12,477 nt of DNA from JANXXV01 sp038200305. Its GTDB lineage: Bacteria; Acidobacteriota; Terriglobia; Bryobacterales; Bryobacteraceae. A model generated the notes under the pieces. It made no database searches, was not told the DNA's origin, and worked only from the letters and a program-made list of their open reading frames with translations. The translations under genes were made by a program, and so were the position numbers. The stretch is from positions 1 through 12,477 of the forward strand of contig JBBPYD010000214.1 in NCBI GenBank assembly GCA_038200305.1. The letters are read 5' to 3'. Positions 7,217-12,477 of the stretch are shown in pieces (the first letter of the stretch is position 1; every line of letters starts with the position of its first letter).

Positions 7217-8737
7217 CTAAACAGGCACCGCACTCCTGCGGTCGATGGAATTCACCGCCGCTTCGGCCAGAAGGCGGCCCGCCCGGAACGCCAATTCCGG
7301 CGAGACCGCGCCCACGCTCAACCTTACTGCGTCCCTGTGGCCCGGCGGAACGAAAAACGGCTCACCAGAAACCACCAACGCACCCATTGCGGCGACGCGC
7401 TCCACCACTTGCGCCGCTTCTAAACCCAAAGGCAGGCGCACCCAAAGATTCACGCCGTCTTCGTTCTTGATGAAGTTGGGCTCTCCGTCACCCAGGTCCA
7501 GACTCAAGCCTTCCGCTGCCCTCCGGCGCCGCTCGGCGTATTCTGCCTTCGCAATGGAAAGCGATTCTTTCAGTTCGTCCTCGACAAGCGCCACGGCAAG
7601 AACTCGCTGCACCATGCGCGAGGTCCACCCGTCCGCGTATCCTTTTGCGTCAATCAGGATATTCCTCAGCGGCGGTCTGACAACTGCGGCGGCAATCCGC
7701 AGATCCGGGCCAAACGACTTCGAGAATGACCGTATATAGACAACCCTGTCTTCAATCCGCGAGTCGGAGAGTAGAGAGCCGGGATGGGTAGAGGCAATGT
7801 CGGCAAAATGGTCGTCCTCGATAATTGTCACGCCCGGAAATTTCGCAAGCACTTCGGCCAGCTCCCGCATGCGCCCTGCCGACCAGGAGGCTCCGGTGGG
7901 ATTGTGAGCGCGAGGAGTGAGCAGAATCGCAGTTACACCTCTCGCGAGCGCTGCCTCAACAGAAGACGGAATGGCCCCGTATTCATCCACGGAAATTCCG
8001 ACAATCTGGCACAACCGCTCAAATGTATCCAGCCCCGTCGGATACCCGGGTTGTTCCATCGCGATTCTCGGCGTTGAAGATGGGGTAAGAGCGCATGCTA
8101 CTTCGAACGTGAGAACCATCAGCTGTTGAGCGGAAGACCCGATGAGCAGATCCGAGTCCCGGCAAGGGATGCTGTCAGCCGTTAAACGCGGTACTAGCGC
8201 CCGAACGAGCGCATCCACAGGTTCCGGGCCGCCGTACTGCAACTCGGAATGCCCGGTGTGGTTTAGCGTTTCGATCCATTTCCGCTGAAGAACTTTCCAG
8301 GGCAGTAAGGATGTGTCCGGACTCCCAGTGGTGCAGTCCGCGGCATCCGGGTAGAGACCTCGCAAACGAGCCGCGGACATGGCCAGAGTTCTACGGCGCC
8401 ACGGGCTCGAACATGAATTAAGAGGATACATCTTCTTCTGCGTATTCTCCACCAACTTTAGGTTCGCGGCATGGTCGTTCTGTCGAATCGGGTCACGCGG
8501 CGCCGTAACAAACGATCCGCGTCCTACCTGGCTTGAAATCCGTCCGCTCGCGCTGAGGATGCGGTAAGCAGACGCTATCGTGGTGACGCTGACATCAACC
8601 TCCGCCGCGAGATTTCTCATGGGGGGTAGCTTTTCCCCGTTACGGATGCGTCCGGCAAGAATCGCATGCTCTAAAGCGGCTGCGATTTGCTTCGCGCCCC
8701 TGGTGCTGGCAATTTCCGTGACCCAACTTTGCGTCAT
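7217..8737 (-). CDS. MocR-type GntR regulator with aminotransferase-like domain
   Basis: Transcription factor of 506 residues. A GntR winged helix occupies about 8-80 (AAALEHAILAGRIRNGEKLP, MRNLAAEVDVS, GRGSFV). A linker follows to about 130, then a class-I aminotransferase fold. The PLP-site motifs are present: HNPTG (278-282), EDD (307-309) and SFSKSFGPDLR, whose Lys340 should form the Schiff base. MocR proteins such as GabR and PdxR use bound PLP or PLP-amine adducts as a signal rather than for catalysis. The usual EDDY is EDDH here, a known variant in part of the family. The ATG at 8735-8737 has no Shine-Dalgarno, and a GTACA-TAT-TGTAC dyad begins 2 bp before it. A leaderless, self-controlled transcript is likely. 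The likely targets are its own operon and the divergent receptor gene. Confidence 0.9.
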   Translation of the reverse strand: MTQSWVTEIASTRGAKQIAAALEHAILAGRIRNGEKLPPMRNLAAEVDVSVTTIASAYRILSASGRISSQVGRGSFVTAPRDPIRQNDHAANLKLVENTQKKMYPLNSCSSPWRRRTLAMSAARLRGLYPDAADCTTGSPDTSLLPWKVLQRKWIETLNHTGHSELQYGGPEPVDALVRALVPRLTADSIPCRDSDLLIGSSAQQLMVLTFEVACALTPSSTPRIAMEQPGYPTGLDTFERLCQIVGISVDEYGAIPSSVEAALARGVTAILLTPRAHNPTGASWSAGRMRELAEVLAKFPGVTIIEDDHFADIASTHPGSLLSDSRIEDRVVYIRSFSKSFGPDLRIAAAVVRPPLRNILIDAKGYADGWTSRMVQRVLAVALVEDELKESLSIAKAEYAERRRRAAEGLSLDLGDGEPNFIKNEDGVNLWVRLPLGLEAAQVVERVAAMGALVVSGEPFFVPPGHRDAVRLSVGAVSPELAFRAGRLLAEAAVNSIDRRSAVPV

Positions 8738-8739
8738 GT

Positions 8740-8752
8740 GTACATATTGTAC
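8740..8752. promoter_or_regulatory. Operator-like dyad before the MocR-type gene
   Basis: GTACATATTGTAC is a dyad with 5-bp arms and a 3-bp spacer, ending 2 bp from the regulator start codon. Its right half gives ATTGTACT (8746-8753), an octamer repeated at 8882-8889 and 8910-8917. On the minus strand the site contains TACAAT (8750-8745), a plausible -10 that would start transcription at or next to the ATG. Binding by the regulator would then block its own promoter. Confidence 0.5.
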
Positions 8753-8867
8753 TACATAAATTGGGGAAACGAGGGTAAGATTTTTCGCGATTCGACGCCC
8801 TCGGTCATAAATAATTCAATAACATGGAGCCATAAACGTCGATGAAAAGGTTTTAATCTTTATGTTC

Positions 8868-8896
8868 TTGACGCAATCCCAATTGTACTATATCCT
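8868..8896 (+). promoter_or_regulatory. Putative promoter of the intact receptor gene
   Basis: TTGACG at 8868-8873 and TATCCT at 8891-8896 are 17 bp apart, giving a start site near 8903 and a leader of about 54 nt. One ATTGTACT copy (8882-8889) lies inside the spacer. The leader ends with AGGAG (8946-8950), 6 bp before ATG at 8957. Confidence 0.5.
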
Positions 8897-8909
8897 CGCA
8901 GATATATTG

Positions 8910-8926
8910 ATTGTACTGCGTACAAT
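8910..8926. promoter_or_regulatory. Perfect dyad operator downstream of the receptor promoter
   Basis: ATTGTAC-TGC-GTACAAT has 7-bp perfect inverted arms around 3 bp and lies about 7 bp after the predicted transcription start. A bound regulator here would block transcript initiation or early elongation. The arm repeats at 8882-8888 and 8746-8752, which ties this site to the promoter spacer and to the regulator gene. GntR-superfamily operators often have GTAC-like half sites, which supports the divergent MocR-type protein as the ligand. This is an inference. Confidence 0.6.
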
Positions 8927-8956
8927 TTGTAGTGACTGACCCGATAGGAGAAGGCC

Positions 8957-11900
8957 ATGTTGCGTTCTAAAATCTACCTTATTGGATTGCTGTATGTCCC
9001 GGCACTGTTAGCCCAAGCGACCGGCACCATTCACGGGTCTGTCTACGACAATTCCAGGTCCTCCATTCCCGAGGCGAGCATCGTTGTCAAAAATACCGCG
9101 ACCACCGAATCCCGTACAGTAACGGCCGACAGCACCGGCAAATTTGTCGTCGCCCTGCTGCCGGTCGGACCTTACACGGTCTCCGTGCAGAAAGACGGGT
9201 TTAATCCATTTATCCAAAACAATGTCTTGCTGCAGGTGAATACCGATATCCAGGTCGATGCCATCCTTCAGGTGCGCGGCACAACCGAAGTTGTAACGGT
9301 CTCGGCGAACGCTTCCATGGTTCAACCCTCTACCACCAATCTGGTCCAGGTGATCGACCAGAAGCGCGTTACCGATCTACCGCTCAACGGGCGGAACGTT
9401 CTGAGTCTGGTCTCGCTGAGCGCCGGCGTTTCAAACGTCAACGCCAGCGGACGTTCGCTACAGGCCAATACGCTGGGAAACGGTACCTACCAGGCTTCGG
9501 TGTCCATCAACGGCGCGCGCGAGAATGGAACCAATTACCTGTTGGACAACGCGGATTTTAACGACAACTATACGAACATCGCGCAGTCGTTTCCCAACCC
9601 GGACGCGGTACAGGAGTTCAGCGTCCAGACCAGTACATTCGATGCGCAATACGGCCGGTCAGTCGGCGGAGCGGTGAATGTGGTCACGCGTGGAGGCACC
9701 AATGAATTGCACGGAACGGCCTTCGAGTACCTCCGCAATTATGCATTGAACGCCGGCAATTTCTTTACCGGACAGGATTCGCTGAAGCGGAATCAGTTCG
9801 GGGTCGCCTTGGGCGGGCCGGTGGTGATCCCTCGAGTGTATGACGGGCGAAACAAGACCTTCGTGTTTGGCTCCTACCAGGGCACGCGGACGAGCATCGC
9901 CACGCCATTTCGGGCCGTGGCGCCGAGCGCGGCCATGAAACGGGGGGATCTGTCGGGCTTTCTTGGTTCCAATGGCAGCGGCGCCATTCACGATCCGCTG
10001 TCTCCCGGCCAGTATTTCCCCGGAAACGTAATTCCTGCGAACCGCATCGACCCGGTCGTCGCGCGGCTGCTGCAGTTCATGCCCGCCTCCACTTCACCCG
10101 ACTATCTTTTACAGATCCCCGTTCCCGCGCAGCGGACCTACGACAATCAGGTCCTCCTCCGTCTCGACCAGGAATTGAGTTCGCGGCAGCGGCTTTCTGC
10201 CCGCTACTTCGTGCTCGATTACGACCGGCCGTGGGTGGTCAACCCGAACAGCCTTTATTATGTCGGCGTCGGCCAGAATGGACGCGCTCAAACCGCCGCT
10301 GTCAACCACACTTTTATCGCCACCCCGCGCCTGGTGAATCAATTGATTCTCAGTTACAACCGCAATGTGTCCCGCGCTCAGCCGCCGAACGAGCTGCCGA
10401 CGTTCGAAACGCTGGGAGGCCGTGTCCGCACCCTCCCCGGCAATCCGACAATGGTGGTGGGCATTACCAACTGGTCCGGAATTAGCACGGGAGTTCCCTA
10501 TTATGTCCCCCAGGACACCTACCAGATTGCCGAGAATGCAAGCTACGCCTCCGGCCGGCACAATCTGCGGTTCGGCGCCGATCTGAAGCGGTACAGGATG
10601 GATTTCCTGAACCCGTGGCTCACCGGCGGTACCGCAAGCTTCAGCGGGCAACTGTGGAGTGATCCCGGCAAGGTAAACGCCGGCAATGCCTTCGGCGAAT
10701 TCCTTCTGGGAACCATGTCCGGTTGGCGGCAGCAGTCCAACTCGTATGAACGGGTATGGACCAACTTCATGGCGTTCTACGTTCAAGATGACATCCGCGC
10801 CACCAGCAAGCTGACGTTCAATCTTGGCCTTCGCTGGGATCCGAAGTTCGATATAAACGAGATCTATGGACAGCGCACCACTTTCGTTGCCGGGCGGCAG
10901 TCCACGCGTTTTCCACTTGCGCTTCCAGGATTGCTGTTTCAGGGTGACAAAGGCTATGAGAACGGAATCATTCCCACCGATTGGAACAATCTGGCGCCAC
11001 GGTTTGGCGTCGCCTATCAGTTGCGGCCGCGAACCGTCATCCGGGCCGCTTACGGGATTTTCTACGACCAGCTAATGAACATTTTCAACAACCGGTCCAT
11101 GCAGGCGGAGCCCTTCCTGCGGCAGGCCGTCCTGACGAATCAAGGCATTCTCTCCGACCCCTATCGCGGCGACGCGGTGCTGGATCCCAGCGCTCAGAAA
11201 CCGGACGCCACCTTCCGCTTTCGCCCCTACAACACATGGGCCATCCCAACCAAGCAGATGATCACTCCGTGGATGCAGAACTGGAATTTCGTGTTAGAGC
11301 AGCAACTCACCGGCGACCTGCTGCTGCGCGCCGCCTATGTTGGTTCAAAGGGCGAACATCTGCTGCACTCTCCTGAAGCCAACCCGGCAATCTACGGTCC
11401 CGGCGCTACGCCGGGCAACGTCAACCAGCGCCGCATCTATCAGCCCCTGGGCGCGGTGGAACTGGGCCGTACCGATGCCTGGTCTAAATATCACTCCCTG
11501 CAGTTGACCGCCCAGAAGAGGTACAGTCACGGCTTCACCATGCTGGTAAATTACACCTGGTCCAAGTCCATCGACATCGCCTCGTATGGCTCTGTGGAGT
11601 ATGCCACCACGGGCCCCAATCCGTTTAACTACAATGACAATCGTGGGCTGGCGGACTTCAACATTCCACAGCGCTTTGTTGCCTCCGGTATCTGGGTGCA
11701 TCCGGGGTTCAAAGACACCAATGCGTTTGCCCGCGCCGTCCTGGGCGGCTGGCAAAGCAATTTCATTCTGACCGCTCAGGCCGGCGGCCCCATCACCGTC
11801 TTCAGCGGTGTGGATAATGCCTTGATGGGAGTCGGAGGAAATTTCGCGGACCTCACCGGAGTCGACTGGCGCTTCTCCTCCAGCCGGTCCAAACAAGATG

Positions 11901-12196
11901 AGATCAATCAGTGGTTCAACCCGGCCGCATTCAAAATCAATGCGCTCGGCACCATTGGGACGGGACGCAGAAACCAGTTGCATGCGCCCGGACTGTGGAA
12001 TCTGGACTATTCCGCATTCAAGGACTTCGCTTTGAAGGAGCAATTAAAGGTGCAACTGCGCGGCGAGCTATTCAACGCGTTCAACCACGCCAACCTCAAC
12101 GGTCCGAATACCACCGTAACAAGTCCTTTATTCGGTAAGATTACATCAGCGGGAGCCCCGCGCATCGTGCAGCTGGCCTTAAAAGTGATCTTTTGA
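8957..12196 (+). CDS. Oar-like TonB-dependent receptor, intact
   Basis: Outer-membrane receptor of 1079 residues, full length for the Oar-like group of Acidobacteria and Myxococcus. Order: signal peptide 1-19 (ending PALLA), carboxypeptidase-regulatory-like domain about 21-105 (GTIHGSVYD, GKFVVALLPVGPYTVSVQKD), plug domain about 110-250 (LPLNGR 141-146, then the INGARENGTNYLLDN and FDAQYGRSVGGAVNVV motifs), then a beta-barrel to the C-terminus with GGPVVIP, FYVQDDIRATSKLTFNLGLR and NWNFVLEQQL. It ends LALKVIF, and a terminal aromatic residue is typical of barrel proteins needing BAM assembly. There is no frame break. It takes up a large or scarce substrate through TonB energy, and the substrate is unknown. 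It is divergent from the MocR-type gene and probably co-transcribed with the oxidoreductase 25 bp downstream. Of the three receptors in the window, it is the only intact one. Confidence 0.93.
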   Translation: MLRSKIYLIGLLYVPALLAQATGTIHGSVYDNSRSSIPEASIVVKNTATTESRTVTADSTGKFVVALLPVGPYTVSVQKDGFNPFIQNNVLLQVNTDIQVDAILQVRGTTEVVTVSANASMVQPSTTNLVQVIDQKRVTDLPLNGRNVLSLVSLSAGVSNVNASGRSLQANTLGNGTYQASVSINGARENGTNYLLDNADFNDNYTNIAQSFPNPDAVQEFSVQTSTFDAQYGRSVGGAVNVVTRGGTNELHGTAFEYLRNYALNAGNFFTGQDSLKRNQFGVALGGPVVIPRVYDGRNKTFVFGSYQGTRTSIATPFRAVAPSAAMKRGDLSGFLGSNGSGAIHDPLSPGQYFPGNVIPANRIDPVVARLLQFMPASTSPDYLLQIPVPAQRTYDNQVLLRLDQELSSRQRLSARYFVLDYDRPWVVNPNSLYYVGVGQNGRAQTAAVNHTFIATPRLVNQLILSYNRNVSRAQPPNELPTFETLGGRVRTLPGNPTMVVGITNWSGISTGVPYYVPQDTYQIAENASYASGRHNLRFGADLKRYRMDFLNPWLTGGTASFSGQLWSDPGKVNAGNAFGEFLLGTMSGWRQQSNSYERVWTNFMAFYVQDDIRATSKLTFNLGLRWDPKFDINEIYGQRTTFVAGRQSTRFPLALPGLLFQGDKGYENGIIPTDWNNLAPRFGVAYQLRPRTVIRAAYGIFYDQLMNIFNNRSMQAEPFLRQAVLTNQGILSDPYRGDAVLDPSAQKPDATFRFRPYNTWAIPTKQMITPWMQNWNFVLEQQLTGDLLLRAAYVGSKGEHLLHSPEANPAIYGPGATPGNVNQRRIYQPLGAVELGRTDAWSKYHSLQLTAQKRYSHGFTMLVNYTWSKSIDIASYGSVEYATTGPNPFNYNDNRGLADFNIPQRFVASGIWVHPGFKDTNAFARAVLGGWQSNFILTAQAGGPITVFSGVDNALMGVGGNFADLTGVDWRFSSSRSKQDEINQWFNPAAFKINALGTIGTGRRNQLHAPGLWNLDYSAFKDFALKEQLKVQLRGELFNAFNHANLNGPNTTVTSPLFGKITSAGAPRIVQLALKVIF

Positions 12197-12221
12197 AAAC
12201 TATTCAAACTGGAAAGGAATT

Positions 12222-12477
12222 ATGCAAATCAACGATACGAACAACAGGCGGAACTTTCTCAAAACCACGGCGCTGGCAATGCCGGCGCTTCTGCCGGCGC
12301 AGCAGCGGAATGATGCCGTCCGCGCCGCTTTGATCGGCTGCGGCGGCCGCGGGACATGGGACGCGAAGCAGTTTCTCAGCGCGAACAATACCGAGATCAT
12401 TGCCGTCTGTGATGTAGATCAGGCGCAGTTGAAGAAATTCGAGCAGCGTGTTCCCGGCAAGCGCGATACCTACAGCG
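12222..12477 (+). CDS. Tat-exported Gfo/Idh/MocA-family oxidoreductase, N-terminus only
   Basis: The first 85 codons are visible. ATG at 12222 follows a GGAAAGGA stretch (12211-12218). The start carries a twin-arginine signal, NNRRNFLKTT (Arg9-Arg10), then a short hydrophobic stretch ALAMPALLPA, so the folded enzyme is exported to the periplasm. After residue 31 comes a Rossmann fold: VRAALIGCGGRGTW with glycines 39, 41, 42 and 44, and at the end of strand 2 AVCDVD, whose Asp64 would contact the NAD(P) ribose. Members oxidise or reduce sugars and cyclitols using tightly held NAD(P). Related Tat-exported forms are common in Acidobacteria and Planctomycetes. The gap to the receptor is 25 bp, so both are likely in one operon. 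The C-terminal substrate domain lies outside the window. Confidence 0.9.
   Translation, partial: MQINDTNNRRNFLKTTALAMPALLPAQQRNDAVRAALIGCGGRGTWDAKQFLSANNTEIIAVCDVDQAQLKKFEQRVPGKRDTYS

Noticed and set aside
8770..8803. Inverted repeat CGAGGG ... CCCTCG in the divergent region
   Set aside because: Six-bp arms 22 bp apart are weak. It is not tied to a gene start or to a T run, so it was not called a terminator or operator.
10109..10786. Minus-strand open frame of 225 codons inside the intact receptor gene
   Set aside because: It lies opposite a well-supported receptor and has no motifs or start signals.
1..12477. CRISPR arrays, tRNA, rRNA, riboswitches, phage genes or defence genes
   Set aside because: No regularly spaced repeats, no conserved RNA core sequences and no phage or defence-related protein motifs were seen.

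Overview
The window looks like accessory chromosome of a soil acidobacterium of the Solibacter/Bryobacter type. This is an inference from gene content: three Oar-like TonB-dependent receptors carrying an N-terminal carboxypeptidase-regulatory domain, a Tol-Pal-type amidohydrolase remnant, a Tat-exported Gfo/Idh/MocA oxidoreductase, a DUF1772 protein and moderately high GC. No rRNA, tRNA or CRISPR is visible.

Left part (1-2274), a gene graveyard. The last 52 codons of an IS630-family transposase abut a receptor gene (minus strand, start 1150) that stops abruptly after about 330 residues. Behind it, on the same strand, lie the decayed C-terminal end of an amidohydrolase (about 1224-1742) and the decayed N-terminal part of another receptor (about 1743-2274). 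These two are joined by what looks like a deletion, possibly with a micro-inversion at the joint.

Middle (2275-5577). A control region with two copies of a CGAAACGTTTCG palindrome separates the dead receptor from a secreted glycosidase-like gene of about 928 codons (2525-5307), broken by one missing base in a C run at 3527-3529. A third copy of the palindrome lies before the truncated receptor at 1150. The three genes therefore once formed a regulon of a LacI-type regulator that is not in the window. Convergent to the glycosidase gene is a small conserved-hypothetical pseudogene (5311-5577) with two small deletions.

Right part (5595-12477), intact. A minus-strand operon runs mocR-like regulator (8737-7217), MFS transporter (7198-6026), DUF1772 membrane protein (6029-5595), and then the small pseudogene. 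Divergent from it is an intact 1079-residue Oar-like receptor (8957-12196), followed after 25 bp by a Tat-exported Gfo/Idh/MocA oxidoreductase cut by the window edge. The 219-bp divergent region holds three ATTGTACT copies. One is part of a perfect ATTGTAC-TGC-GTACAAT dyad just after the predicted receptor start site, one sits inside the receptor promoter, and one adjoins the regulator start codon. The simplest model is a self-regulated uptake locus: receptor in the outer membrane, MFS pump in the inner membrane, a periplasmic oxidoreductase, and a PLP-binding regulator sensing an amino compound or PLP-related ligand. The substrate cannot be read from the sequence.
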